Positions 52,446 to 61,743 of a stretch of DNA of 64,000 bases are shown piece by piece. The translations under genes and the position numbers were made by a program. Position 1 is the stretch's first letter; every line of letters starts with the position of its first letter. This stretch comes from Bacillota bacterium (lineage in GTDB: Bacteria > Bacillota > SHA-98 > UBA4971): NCBI GenBank assembly GCA_030024085.1, contig JASEJE010000001.1, positions 1 to 64,000 of the forward strand, given 5' to 3'. The notes below the pieces were generated by a model. It made no database searches, was not told the DNA's origin, and saw nothing but the letters and a program-made list of their open reading frames with translations.

Positions 52446-53630
52446 ATGAGCGCACAGATGGCATACGTGGTGTTGAAACGGGGAAGGGATGGCCGCGCCC
52501 GGGCGCGTCACCCGTGGGTCTACGCGGGCGAGATCGACACGGTGGCAGGCGATCCTGCGCCAGGCGACGTCGTGGACGTGGTCGACCACAGGAAAAGATT
52601 CCTCGGGCGCGGCTTCATCAACCCAGTATCCAGCATCACGGTGAGGATACTGACCTGGGTCGAGGAAGAGGTCGACGAGCCGTTCTTCTACAGGAAGCTT
52701 ACTGCAGCGCGCAACTACCGGAGGGCCGTGGGGGCGGAGGCGCCATGCTACCGCGTGGTATTCAGCGACGGCGACATGCTGTCGTCCCTCATCGTCGATA
52801 GGTATGAGGACGTATGCGTCGTACAGACGCTCGCCCTCGGCATGGACGCGAGAAAGACCATGATCGCGAGCGTGCTGCGGGATATCCTGGGGGTTACAAG
52901 GCTGTACGAGCGCAACGACTCACGGGCGCGGGAGTTGGAGGGCCTCCCGCAGAGCGCGGGTTTTCTCGGGGGCGAGTTCCCGACGGAGTTCTGGGCCCAG
53001 GAGAACGGCCTAAGTTTCTGGGTGGACGTGGCAAAGGGCCAGAAGACCGGGCTTTTCCTCGACCAGCGCGAGAACCACAAGGCTGTCGCTCCCTGGTGTG
53101 ACGGGGCGCGGGTGCTGGACGCGTTCTGCTATACCGGCGGGTTCGCGATCCATGCTGCAGCTTTCGGGGCGCGCGAGGTGGTGGCGCTGGACTCGTCGGC
53201 GGCGGCTCTCCAGACTGCGAGGCTGAATGCGGAGAAGAATGGGTTCGGCGAGAGGATGTCCCTTATTGAGGGGAACGCCTTCGATCTGCTGAGGGGATTT
53301 GAAGCCCAGGGCGAGCGATTCGATCTGGTCGTCGTCGACCCGCCTGCCTTCGCCCCAGGCAAACACGCCGTCGGGGCTGCGTACAGGGGCTACAAGGAAG
53401 TAAACCTCCGCGCCATGAAGATCCTTGCGCCGGGCGGGGTCCTGGTCACGTGTTCGTGCTCGTACCACATGAGGCCGGAGATGTTCACGGCCATGCTCGC
53501 CGATGCTGCGGCCGACGCGGGGAGGGAAGCCCGGCTCGTGGAACTCCGGAGTCAGGCGAGGGACCACCCGGTGCTGCTGGGCGTGGAGGAGACGCATTAC
53601 CTCAAGTGCGCCATCCTCCGGGTGGTCTGA
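52446..53630 (+). CDS. rlmI: Class I rRNA large subunit methyltransferase, RlmI family
   Basis: 394 residues. N-terminal PUA domain (LKRGRDGRARARHPWVYAGEI, residues 10-85) and C-terminal SAM methyltransferase (VLDAFCYTGGFAIHAAAFGAREVVALDSS, then FDLVVVDPPAFAPGK and CSCSYHM). RlmI-type enzymes methylate C5 of cytosines in 23S rRNA. The exact target here is inferred. ATG 52446 is preceded by a weak GAAAG; ATG 52458 is an alternative. Confidence 0.9.
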   Translation: MSAQMAYVVLKRGRDGRARARHPWVYAGEIDTVAGDPAPGDVVDVVDHRKRFLGRGFINPVSSITVRILTWVEEEVDEPFFYRKLTAARNYRRAVGAEAPCYRVVFSDGDMLSSLIVDRYEDVCVVQTLALGMDARKTMIASVLRDILGVTRLYERNDSRARELEGLPQSAGFLGGEFPTEFWAQENGLSFWVDVAKGQKTGLFLDQRENHKAVAPWCDGARVLDAFCYTGGFAIHAAAFGAREVVALDSSAAALQTARLNAEKNGFGERMSLIEGNAFDLLRGFEAQGERFDLVVVDPPAFAPGKHAVGAAYRGYKEVNLRAMKILAPGGVLVTCSCSYHMRPEMFTAMLADAAADAGREARLVELRSQARDHPVLLGVEETHYLKCAILRVV

Positions 53631-53685
53631 GCGGATGGCCACAGATCAGCGCTCAATGGTAAAGTGGGGCAGGGGAGGTGCCGGG

Positions 53686-54336
53686 TTGAGTTTCCGTTGT
53701 GTGCTCTTTGACTTCGACTTCACGCTTGCTGATTCGTCGGACCCGATCACGAGGTGCGTTCGACACGCCCTTGCGACGGTGGACGGGCCGGCCCCCACTG
53801 ACCATGAGATCCTTCGCACTGTGGGTCTTGCGCTTCCTGAGATGTTCCACCGCCTGGCGCCGGGCTGCGATCACGATCGGCTCGCGGCCCTCTTCAGTGA
53901 GAAAGCTGAGGAGATCATGGTAGAAGGCACGAAGGTGTACAACGAGGTGCCGGAGGTCCTCGACAGCTTCAAAGCCGCCGGCGTCATGACGGGGATCGTC
54001 TCCACCAAGCTGAGGCGGAGGATAGAGCGGATCCTCACTGATTCGGGCCTTCTCCCCGCGTTCGATGTGATAGTGGGCGCCGAGGACGTCACGCGTCACA
54101 AGCCCCACCCGGACGCTCTTCTACGCGCCATGTCAGCACTCGGCGTGGGACGCCGCGAGGTGCTTTACGTGGGTGATAGCCTCGTGGACGCCGAGACCGC
54201 GCAGCGTGCAGGGGTGCTCTTCTGCGCAGTGCTCCACGGCATGACATGCCCGGAGGAGTTCAGGCCATACAGCCCCATCTCCGTCGTGAGCGATCTGCGC
54301 GAGATCGTCCCCGTGCTGACAATGCAGAGCGCGTAG
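53686..54336 (+). CDS. HAD-superfamily phosphatase, PpaX/Gph-like
   Basis: 216 residues. Motif I VLFDFDFTLADSSDP (nucleophile Asp9), motif II GIVSTKLRRRIE, motif III lysine in HKPHPDALL and motif IV EVLYVGDSLVDAETA. Cap domain between motifs I and II is helical (C1). Closest in layout to pyrophosphatase PpaX and phosphoglycolate phosphatase; substrate unknown. TTG 53686 follows GGGGAGG at 7 bp; the longer upstream frame overlaps rlmI. Confidence 0.9.
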   Translation: MSFRCVLFDFDFTLADSSDPITRCVRHALATVDGPAPTDHEILRTVGLALPEMFHRLAPGCDHDRLAALFSEKAEEIMVEGTKVYNEVPEVLDSFKAAGVMTGIVSTKLRRRIERILTDSGLLPAFDVIVGAEDVTRHKPHPDALLRAMSALGVGRREVLYVGDSLVDAETAQRAGVLFCAVLHGMTCPEEFRPYSPISVVSDLREIVPVLTMQSA

Positions 54337-54396
54337 CGCTGGCAAGCCCACCCGGCAGGGCACCATCTCCGGCCTGGCTGCGGCGGCCGCCGCGAG

Positions 54397-54602
54397 TCAT
54401 TTTCGTGGGATGCCCTCCCAATCTTTCAAGAATCTCGCGATGCCCACGTCTGTGAGCGGGTGTCCGGGCCCACGTCCTCGAAGATGCGTCCCTCGTGGGC
54501 TATGAGGGTTGGGTTTGTGGTCACGCCGGATATCACGCCCATGTCCCATGCTTCGCGGATCTCGTTCACATTCGCGGTGTCCAGGAACAATTCCATGACC
54601 AT
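54397..54602 (-). pseudogene. Transaldolase (TalC/FSA-like) remnant with internal deletion
   Basis: Starts at an ATG after GAGGAGGGCGC and encodes a transaldolase N-terminus, beginning [20 protein letters not shown] and continuing [18 protein letters not shown]. About 45 codons in, the match jumps, with a change of frame, to the family's C-terminus [19 protein letters not shown], ending at a stop. Roughly 150 codons, including the Schiff-base lysine, are gone. The original frame runs into [13 protein letters not shown] and a stop. The start signals remain intact, so loss looks recent. Confidence 0.85.
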
Positions 54603-54712
54603 GCGCCCTCCTCGTGCTTTCGTCTTTCGTCGCCTGCCTTGCGGCAGGCGGATGCCTCAGGTGCGGGCTCAGAGACTGCTACCATTCTGTCAATTCATAC
54701 TCAGGCTCAGGC

Positions 54713-55354
54713 TCAGAAGTCCGACGGCGGCTCCGGGATCCGGCCGCCTGCAAGGTGGCACCTGTCGTTGAGCAGGTGCAGCACGTAGCTACCGGGACCG
54801 TGCTCGATGATGTTGACACAGCACGTGTCCTGGCGGATCCTCCAGAACGCCGGGCTGCCGAGGCCCAGAATCCTGAGGAGAAGCAGCTTGTTCACCACAC
54901 GGTGCGAGACGACCGCCACCGTCTCGCCCTCCGCGGCGTGGGTGGCGACGATCCTGTCAACGGCCGCGACCGCTCTATCCGCTACCTGGTCGAGGCTCTC
55001 TCCACCCGGGAAGGTGACGGTGTGGGGGGCTTCCTGCCATGCCTCGAACATCTCAGGGTACCGGGACCGCGCCTCATCGACCGGCACCCCTTCCCACCCG
55101 CCGCAGTCGATATCAGCGAGGTCGTCCACCAGCTGTACCGGAAGCCCGTGAGGGCGTGCGATGATGCGAGCCGTCTCGGCTGCCCTGGCGAGTGGGCTTG
55201 AGTATACGGCGCTGACCTTCATGTGTGCAAGCGCAGCGGCAACAGCTTCCGCCTGGGCCATCCCTGTCTCGTCGAGCGGGATGTCGGCCCTGCCCCGAAA
55301 GACCTCTTCCTTGTTCCATCTCGTCTGGCCGTGGCGTATGAGGATGATCTTCAC
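54713..55354 (-). CDS. Histidine phosphatase family protein (phosphoglycerate-mutase-like)
   Basis: 213 residues. Catalytic RHG motif IILIRHGQTRWNKEEVFRGRADIPLDETG at the N-terminus, SSPLARAAETARIIA near residue 52, GGWEGVP near 86 and second catalytic His in VAVVSHRVVNKLLL near 146. Resembles CobC/PhoE-type phosphatases; substrate unknown. GTG start with AAAGGAGGCGG 8 bp upstream. The 270 bp upstream (to 55627) show no gene. Confidence 0.9.
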   Translation of the reverse strand: MKIILIRHGQTRWNKEEVFRGRADIPLDETGMAQAEAVAAALAHMKVSAVYSSPLARAAETARIIARPHGLPVQLVDDLADIDCGGWEGVPVDEARSRYPEMFEAWQEAPHTVTFPGGESLDQVADRAVAAVDRIVATHAAEGETVAVVSHRVVNKLLLLRILGLGSPAFWRIRQDTCCVNIIEHGPGSYVLHLLNDRCHLAGGRIPEPPSDF

Positions 55355-55627
55355 TGCATTACCGCCTCCTTTCGCCTACGGCTACATTCTACCAGGGACG
55401 GCATGTGGAGACAACCGGGGGCGGACTGGCCTCCGGGGGACGACCGGTCCCGGGACTTGCGGGAATCGAGACTCATACAGAAGGATGAATGTGGGAGGAG
55501 TTGGAAGGATTCATAGAGGCACCCGGCGAATCGAAAGCGACGGCTCGAGGCACCCGATCGCAAGCCCGGCACTTTGAGGTCGCGGGGCCCTGCGCAACCA
55601 TCAGGCCCTGAGAGTGGGGTGGCGCAC

Positions 55628-55990
55628 ATGAGAAGGGTTTCGGCAATCATTGCGCTTCTGGCGATCATCGCAGTGGTCGCTGCGGGGAGAGTCATGTACG
55701 GTGTCGTCGAGCACGACGATGGGGACGACCACATCACTTGGACCGGCGTGATAGACCGCGTCGAGTCAGGCATGGCTGTGGTAGTTCCTCTTGCGACCAC
55801 ACCGGGTGATGGCATGCCGGGTATGGAGCAACCCTGGTCCGAGGTGGTGATGCCTACTGCCCTGCTTCCTACCCGTAGCGATGAAGGATCGGTCGTCGAC
55901 CTTACCGCGACCCTGCGTCCCCGTAAGACTCATGCGCGCAAGGGTCGCATCCGGGCGCTCGTGCTTGAGTTGAGCAGCCAGGGCCGCTGA
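55628..55990 (+). CDS. Small membrane-anchored or secreted protein, DUF3006-like
   Basis: 120 residues. N-terminal signal or anchor (RRVSAIIALLAIIAVVAAGRVMYG). The rest has a short beta-rich pattern (WTGVIDRVESGMAVVVPL) as in DUF3006-type proteins and a basic tail (RPRKTHARKGRIRALVLEL). Function unknown. ATG 55628 follows GAGTGGGG. Confidence 0.6.
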   Translation: MRRVSAIIALLAIIAVVAAGRVMYGVVEHDDGDDHITWTGVIDRVESGMAVVVPLATTPGDGMPGMEQPWSEVVMPTALLPTRSDEGSVVDLTATLRPRKTHARKGRIRALVLELSSQGR

Positions 55991-56176
55991 CGTGCAGGAC
56001 ATATCGGCAACCAAGCTCAAGGGCCAATGCGGCCGGTGCCGCGGGAGATGCGGGCAGCGGACGTCCACAGCGTGACCTCTCGCACCGTCAGGGTCAACGG
56101 TCTCATGGCTGAAGCGGCTGGAAATCCGGTGCAGAGGCCTGGCGCCAATAAGCCGTTTAGCGGCCGGTACATAAGC

Positions 56177-56252
<76 letters not shown>

Positions 56253-56293
56253 GCATGATCGCAGATGTTCGCTTGTGTCATGCCGCCAACGTC

Positions 56294-56322
56294 ATTTTAG
56301 CAAAGGCGGCCACGTTTGTCAA
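56294..56322 (-). promoter_or_regulatory. Promoter of tRNA-Trp
   Basis: Minus strand: TTGACA (56322-56317), 17-bp spacer, TAAAAT (56299-56294), with the tRNA 5' end about 40 bp downstream. The surrounding gap 56253-56527 has no gene. Confidence 0.85.
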
Positions 56323-56527
56323 CGGGGGGTGGCGCTGTGGCCGCACGCAAGACCGTGTCCGGTCGCTGGGGCGCTGCGATCCCTCCGAGGGTTCACCTCG
56401 ACGACCCGGCCACGGTCTTCTGCGCACCTTCGGGGATCATCCTTCGGGAGGATATTGGCCAGGCGTGGAGAACATCTATGGTTGAATTTCGGCGCATAAC
56501 CAATGCAAATCGGAGGTCATCGGCATA

Positions 56528-57136
56528 ATGCACAGCGACAAGACGATCCCAGTCGGCATATCAGGCAGACACGTACATGTGACACAGCAGGATCTCGAGA
56601 CCCTCTTCGGACCAGGGTCCCACCTGACATGCTTCAAGGAACTCTCGCAGCCCGGCCAGTTCGCAGCGAACGAGATCGTAACGCTGGTCGGTCCGAAGGG
56701 GATCATCCCCAAAGTCCGCATCCTCGGACCTGTCCGTAAGGCGACCCAGGTGGAGATCTCGCGCACCGACGGCTATACGCTTGGAATCGATGCCCCGATC
56801 CGCGAATCCGGCGACCTCGAGGGCACGCCCGGGGTCGTGATAGTCGGCCCTTACGGCCCGTTGAAACTCGACCAGGGCGTCATCGTGGCCAAGCGCCACA
56901 TTCATTTTACCCCGCAGCTTGCAAGGGATTTCGGCGTCGCCGACGGCGAAGTGGTCATGGTGCGTACGTCCGGTCCGCGGGCGCTCCTGTTCGACGAGGT
57001 GGTCGTGCGGGTCCGCGGGGACTTCGCCCTTGACATGCACGTCGACACCGACGAGGCGAACGCCGCCGGGCTGAAGCAGGGGGACAGCGTTGTCCTGGTA
57101 GGAGCGGAGGAGAGGCGCAGAATTCTGGGCGCCTGA
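56528..57136 (+). CDS. pduL: Phosphate propanoyltransferase/phosphotransacylase PduL
   Basis: 202 residues of the PduL fold: VGISGRHVHVTQQDLETLFGPG with zinc-binding His, LVGPKGIIPKVRILGPVRKATQVEIS, IVAKRHIHFTPQLARDFGV with further His ligands, and VRGDFALDMHVDTDEANAA. Converts acyl-CoA plus phosphate to acyl phosphate. Beside a lysine fermentation operon that yields acetoacetate and crotonyl-CoA, it could pass acetyl-CoA to acetyl phosphate for ATP formation. No microcompartment shell genes are present. ATG after GGAGG at 10 bp. Confidence 0.94.
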   Translation: MHSDKTIPVGISGRHVHVTQQDLETLFGPGSHLTCFKELSQPGQFAANEIVTLVGPKGIIPKVRILGPVRKATQVEISRTDGYTLGIDAPIRESGDLEGTPGVVIVGPYGPLKLDQGVIVAKRHIHFTPQLARDFGVADGEVVMVRTSGPRALLFDEVVVRVRGDFALDMHVDTDEANAAGLKQGDSVVLVGAEERRRILGA

Positions 57137-57336
57137 CGAGGTCTTGTGCGTCGCGTCGAGTGTTTGCGATCCCTGATGGGTCCTGACGGGGCTTGACGAG
57201 CGGGCAGTCCTTGGATGGAGCGGCTGCCTCGCGTGGGCGGGCGTGGCCTATGTTGTCACGAAAGGGGGATGCCCGTCAATGGGCGGCTCGAGCCAGGTTC
57301 ACCTGGACGGGTCGGCCGGCGGGCTACGGGAGCGAC

Positions 57337-59373
57337 ATGGTAGGCTCGAAGCTGGTTGAGTTCCTGAGGCGCGAGATATCGGGCGAGAAGGCCCTCGCAT
57401 ACACGTCGGAGGTAGCGAGGTTTCACAGGGCCAAGGGATCATCCGATTTCTCCCGCGCCGCACGGTACGTACGGGACAAACTTGTAAGCTGGGGAATCGA
57501 GCGCGTGGCCGTCGAGAGATACCCGGTCGACGGTGAGAGAAGGTACGAGACGTGGACGCCGCCGCCTGCGTGGGAGCCGATCCGGGCAGAGCTTTCGCTT
57601 GTGCATCCTGAGGAACGGCCTATCTGCAGCTTCGAAGCGGAGCCCATGTGCCTGGTATTCGGTAGCACGTCCACTTCGCCTGAAGGGCTTGTGCTCGATG
57701 TCGTGGACATCGGCGACGGCAGGTCGGACGACGTGTACACGACACATAGCGTCGCCGGGAAGATTGTCCTCACCTCGGGCACTGCCCGGGCAGCATTCGC
57801 GAATGCTGTCAAGAAGCGGGGCGCGGTAGGCGTACTCTCCGACTACATGATGCACGAGGTCCCGTCGATCCGCAGGACCCGGGATGATTTGCCTGATGCC
57901 GTGAACTACGCCAGCTTTCCAGTGAAGAACGAGGACATGGGCAGGATGGCATTCGGGTTCTCGCTTTCGCACCGTCAGGCGCAGGAGCTGCGATCACTCC
58001 TCAAACAAGGCCCCGTCCGGGTCAGGGCGTCCGTGGAAGCGCGCCTCTTCGCAGGGGAGATGGAGGTCGTAACCGGGATAATCCCTGGCCGAAACCCCCA
58101 GGACGGGGAGGTTCTCATCATCGCTCACCTTTGCCATCCTAAGCCAGGCGCAAACGACAACGCCAGTGGCTGCGGGCTGGCGATGGAGATCGCGCGAGCG
58201 CTCTCTGAAGGGATAGCGGCCGGAAGGCTTGCGCGGCCACGCCTTGGGGTGAGATTCATGTTCGTCCCCGAGATGTACGGCACCATGGCGTACCTGAGCA
58301 GACACCCTGGCTGGCCGAGGAAGGTCAGGGCCGGGGTGAACCTCGACATGGTGGGTGAGTCCCGGGAGACCATGTCCATAGCCAATCTCGTCAGCACGCC
58401 CTGGAGCCTTCCGTCGCCGCTGAACGACGTTGCGGCCTTCTACATGAAAGCCGTCGCCGCAGACGGAAAGATGTACGAGGGCAGCGAGGCAGCCGCGAGC
58501 TGGCACTACAACATCGCCGGCTTCGCAGGCGGGTCCGACCACTATATCCTGGTGGATTCCTCGTTCAGGGTGCCCTGCGTGTATCTCGGGCACTGGCCTG
58601 ACCGATTCTATCACTCGAACATGGACACCGTGGACCGGCTTGATGCGAGCGAACTCCTGCGGGTCGGTCTTGTGGCGGGCTCGACGGCTCTCACGTTTGC
58701 CGCGGGCGACTTCGAGGCCGCCCGGTTCATGCTGAACGTTACGGACGCCGGCGCACGAGAGCGGATCGCCAGGGCCGCCAGCGCATCGTGTGAAGCCGCT
58801 GCGATGTGTCCCGACCCATCGAAGAGGGCGGAGGTCGTCCGCGAGTCCGGGCGGCGCCTGGACTCGCTCCTGGAGAAGGACCTCGCTGCAATAGACGCGG
58901 TGGCATGCCTCTTCCCGCCGCAGGACGCCTCGCGGGCGCGGGTCCGCGAGATGGCGCGAGCGTTGAAGAGAGGCATCCGCGCAACTGCCAGGACGTGCCG
59001 GGCGAAAGTGGAGCTTTTCGCGGGCGTCACCGCGGCCGGCAAGCGCGAGGCCGCCGGACGGCGGGAGACGGGTAACGCCGGTGACGAAGCATCGGGCGGC
59101 GCTGTCTACGTGCGTCTCTTCAAAGGGCCGGTCGACCCGTTGCTGCTGCACGACAGGGTGGGCGAAAAGCGCCGCGAGTATTATGAAGGAAGGCAGAAGG
59201 ACGACCCCAGTTTCCAGCTGAAGCTCATCGAGGCCGTGAACTACATGGACGGCAGGCGCGCACTGGGGAGGATCGCCGCGCTGGTGGCAGCGGAGTTCCC
59301 TGGGTTCACCCTCGATGACCTGAAGGGATTCGTGGAGGACCTTGAGAAGGCAGGTCTCGTGCGCAGGAAGTGA
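57337..59373 (+). CDS. M28-family aminopeptidase-like protein with C-terminal helical domain
   Basis: About 678 residues. DUF4910/M28-type zinc peptidase: PA-like insert around residues 100-200, metal ligands in IIAHLCHPKPGANDNASG (His, Asp), FVPEMYGTMAYLS (Glu), VNLDMVGES (Asp) and YHSNMDTVDRL (His). No signal peptide is evident, so it is probably cytoplasmic. The last 85 residues (after SGGAVYVRLFKGPVDP) form a separate domain ending in a winged-helix-like stretch (FTLDDLKGFVEDLEKAGLVRR). Start uncertain; longer frames to 57193 lack conservation. Substrate unknown. Overlaps dinB. Confidence 0.85.
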   Translation: MVGSKLVEFLRREISGEKALAYTSEVARFHRAKGSSDFSRAARYVRDKLVSWGIERVAVERYPVDGERRYETWTPPPAWEPIRAELSLVHPEERPICSFEAEPMCLVFGSTSTSPEGLVLDVVDIGDGRSDDVYTTHSVAGKIVLTSGTARAAFANAVKKRGAVGVLSDYMMHEVPSIRRTRDDLPDAVNYASFPVKNEDMGRMAFGFSLSHRQAQELRSLLKQGPVRVRASVEARLFAGEMEVVTGIIPGRNPQDGEVLIIAHLCHPKPGANDNASGCGLAMEIARALSEGIAAGRLARPRLGVRFMFVPEMYGTMAYLSRHPGWPRKVRAGVNLDMVGESRETMSIANLVSTPWSLPSPLNDVAAFYMKAVAADGKMYEGSEAAASWHYNIAGFAGGSDHYILVDSSFRVPCVYLGHWPDRFYHSNMDTVDRLDASELLRVGLVAGSTALTFAAGDFEAARFMLNVTDAGARERIARAASASCEAAAMCPDPSKRAEVVRESGRRLDSLLEKDLAAIDAVACLFPPQDASRARVREMARALKRGIRATARTCRAKVELFAGVTAAGKREAAGRRETGNAGDEASGGAVYVRLFKGPVDPLLLHDRVGEKRREYYEGRQKDDPSFQLKLIEAVNYMDGRRALGRIAALVAAEFPGFTLDDLKGFVEDLEKAGLVRRK

Positions 59374-60604
59374 GACGACGATCATCCACATCGACATGGA
59401 CGCGTTCTTCGCCGCCGTCGAGCAGTGGGCCCACCCCGAGCTTCGAGGGAAACCCGTGATCGTGTGCGGGGACCCCGACGGCAGGGGGGTGGTCTCCACG
59501 GCGTCATACGAGGCGCGGGCCTTCGGTGTGCGTTCGGCCATGCCTGTAAAGGAGGCCAGGCGCCTGTGCCCGCAGGGGGTTTTCCTCTCGAGCCATCTCT
59601 CGGATTATGCGGCGATCTCGGAGCGCCTTCTCGAGGTGTACCGGCGCTACACCCCTGTTGTGGAACCGTTCTCCATCGACGAGGCCTTTCTCGATGTCAC
59701 GGGGTGCGAGCGCCTGCACGGGGACGCTGTGGCGATAGCGCGAAGCATCAAGGAGGAAGTACGGCGGCATCTGGGCCTCACGTGCTCGGTGGGGGTAGCT
59801 CCGAACAAGTTCCTGGCCAAGATGGCCTCTGATATGCATAAGCCTGACGGGCTAACAGTCATACAGGCGGAAGACGTGCCCAGAGTCATCTGGCCTCTGC
59901 CTGTGGGGAAGCTTTACGGCGTGGGGGAGAAGACGGCAGGCGCGCTTGCATCGATGGGCATCACCACTGCGAAGGCCCTTGCTGAAGTGCCTGTAGAGAT
60001 GCTCACGGCGAGGTTCGGCGTCATGGGGCGCGTCCTGCACGACGTGGCGAACGGCATCGACAGTAGCCCCGTGGACCCAGGGGTGTGGGAGCGGCCGAAA
60101 TCCGTCGGCCGCGAGACAACGCTCGCCGAAGATTCAGCGGATGAGGAGGCGCTCGTGCGGCACCTCCTGTCCCTGTCGGAGCAGGTGGCAAGGCGATTGC
60201 GCAAACACGACCTCGTGGCAAGGACCGTCACGCTGAAGCTTAGATACTCGGACTTCACCACCCTCACGAGATCGCATACCCTGGACGATTTCACGTGCTA
60301 CGACGAGGACTTATACCGAGCGGCCGTCGAGCTTTTCCGCTCCAACTGGACGCGTTCGAGAAAGGTGCGCCTTATCGGCGTGACCGCGTCCACCCTCGCG
60401 CCATCGCACGACTACACCTGTCAGCTTGCGCTCTTTGAGGGGCCGCTCTCGCATGAACGAAGGAGAAGCCTTGCCTCCGCCCTCGATAGAGTCAGGGACA
60501 GGTTCGGCGAGGGCGCGGTCACCCGGGCAAGCCTCATCGATATCGCGCCGCGCCGAAGGCCCGGGGACGGCTACGGGCGCGACAAGAGCCGCAAGGGAGG
60601 GTAA
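59342..60604 (+). CDS. dinB: DNA polymerase IV (Y-family, DinB)
   Basis: 420-residue translesion polymerase. Catalytic motifs IIHIDMDAFFAAVEQ and SIDEAFLDVTG, little-finger domain after residue 250, helix-hairpin-helix in YGVGEKTAGALASMGI, and sliding-clamp-binding QLALF near residue 360. TTG 59342, just after GGAGG, is the only start upstream of the catalytic Asp. It overlaps the preceding gene by 32 bp. The C-terminal 40 residues are basic. Confidence 0.95.
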   Translation: MRRQVSCAGSETTIIHIDMDAFFAAVEQWAHPELRGKPVIVCGDPDGRGVVSTASYEARAFGVRSAMPVKEARRLCPQGVFLSSHLSDYAAISERLLEVYRRYTPVVEPFSIDEAFLDVTGCERLHGDAVAIARSIKEEVRRHLGLTCSVGVAPNKFLAKMASDMHKPDGLTVIQAEDVPRVIWPLPVGKLYGVGEKTAGALASMGITTAKALAEVPVEMLTARFGVMGRVLHDVANGIDSSPVDPGVWERPKSVGRETTLAEDSADEEALVRHLLSLSEQVARRLRKHDLVARTVTLKLRYSDFTTLTRSHTLDDFTCYDEDLYRAAVELFRSNWTRSRKVRLIGVTASTLAPSHDYTCQLALFEGPLSHERRRSLASALDRVRDRFGEGAVTRASLIDIAPRRRPGDGYGRDKSRKGG

Positions 60605-60611
60605 GCAGCGT

Positions 60612-61421
60612 ATGGTGCTCATCGGGACGGCCGGGTTCAGCTACAAGGACTGGAAGGGCGTGTTCTACCCGGAAGATATCAAGGACGGCGAGATGCTGGC
60701 GTTCTATGCCAAGCACTTTCCCTGCGTCGAGCTTGACTTCGCATACTACCAGATGCCTTCGGTGCGGACCATGGAGGGGCTTGCGCGAAAGGTGCCCGAT
60801 GGGTTCGGGTTCTGCGTGAAAGCCAACAAGGCGATGACCCACGAACTGAAGGGGGCGGAGGGCGAGGCGAACGAGGCGGACAATGAGGCCGCCTTCAGGG
60901 CGTTCGCCGATGCGTTGCAGCCGATGACGTGCCGCGGCAGCCTCGGGTGCGTGCTGGCGCAGTTCCCGTGGGGATTCAAGCGGACCCAGGAAAACGTGGA
61001 CTATATCAGGCGGTTTCGGGACCGCCTGAAGGACATGGACGTGGTCGTCGAGTTTCGCAACCGCGAGTGGATACGGCCGGATACGTTCGAGTTTCTTCGT
61101 GCAGAGGGCCTCGGGTTCTGCGCCGTGGATGAGCCCAGGCTCCGGGGGCTGGTGCCGCCGATGGCCGAGGCGACCTCGGACATCGCGTATGTGAGGTTCC
61201 ACGGGAGGAACGCTGAGAAGTGGTGGAAGCACGAGCAGGCGTGGGAGAGGTACAACTACCTCTACTCCGAGGCGGAGCTCGAGGAGTGGATCCCCAGGAT
61301 CAAGGCCCTTGACACGCGGGCCGCGAAGACGTACGTCCTGTTCAACAACTGCCATGCCGGGCAGGCCGCGGAGAACGCGAGGATGCTTCGGGACATGATG
61401 AGACTCGACCTCGGCGACTGA
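60612..61421 (+). CDS. DUF72 (YecE) family protein
   Basis: 269 residues with the DUF72 barrel pattern: MVLIGTAGFSYKDWKGVFYP start, HFPCVELDFAYYQMPSVRTMEGLARKVPDGFGFCVKANKAMTHEL, VVEFRNREWIRPDTFEFL and AYVRFHGRNAEKWW. The family is widespread and its function is not established; it often lies near DNA-repair genes, as here after dinB. ATG 60612, 8 bp after dinB. Confidence 0.93.
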   Translation: MVLIGTAGFSYKDWKGVFYPEDIKDGEMLAFYAKHFPCVELDFAYYQMPSVRTMEGLARKVPDGFGFCVKANKAMTHELKGAEGEANEADNEAAFRAFADALQPMTCRGSLGCVLAQFPWGFKRTQENVDYIRRFRDRLKDMDVVVEFRNREWIRPDTFEFLRAEGLGFCAVDEPRLRGLVPPMAEATSDIAYVRFHGRNAEKWWKHEQAWERYNYLYSEAELEEWIPRIKALDTRAAKTYVLFNNCHAGQAAENARMLRDMMRLDLGD

Positions 61422-61520
61422 CGGGGCGCTTTGGATCTGGCTGGCCGGAGCGGCAGCGCCAACGGGGCGCGCCGCAAGCGTGCATGGCGTCTCCGGAGTG
61501 CGACGTCGGTAGCTCCTGGA
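61420..61520 (+). repeat. Dispersed hairpin repeat, degenerate copy
   Basis: Follows the intact copies in order: ACGGGGCG, GGATCTGGCTGGCC, a GCGCCAA segment, CGTCTCCGGAGTGC and GTAGCTCCTGG. The inverted arms are eroded. Lies between the DUF72 and TPR genes. Confidence 0.6.
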
Positions 61521-61626
61521 GAGCCGGGGTAGCAGTGGTGATTACTGAATCTGCGGCCAGGGCGGTCCCGCCGCAGCGAGGAACAACGGTGCGGGTCCGC
61601 CCGTTGTAGACAGGTGGGCATTCGCG

Positions 61627-61703
61627 CCATGCCATGCCATGCCATGCCAGGGTATGGTATGCTATGCTCGGACGGGACAGGACAGGACAGGACAGGAAAG
61701 AGA
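61627..61703 (+). repeat. Pentanucleotide repeats (GCCAT)n and (GGACA)n
   Basis: Four to five tandem GCCAT units from about 61627, a TATGG/TATGC run, then (GGACA)n including ACGGGACAGGACAGGACA (61672-61689), whose reverse complement is at 17779-17796. The gap 61422-61743 holds no gene. Confidence 0.85.
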
Positions 61704-61743
61704 CGCGCAGGCCTGGCCGGCGCGAGTTGGGGGATGGGAAGCT

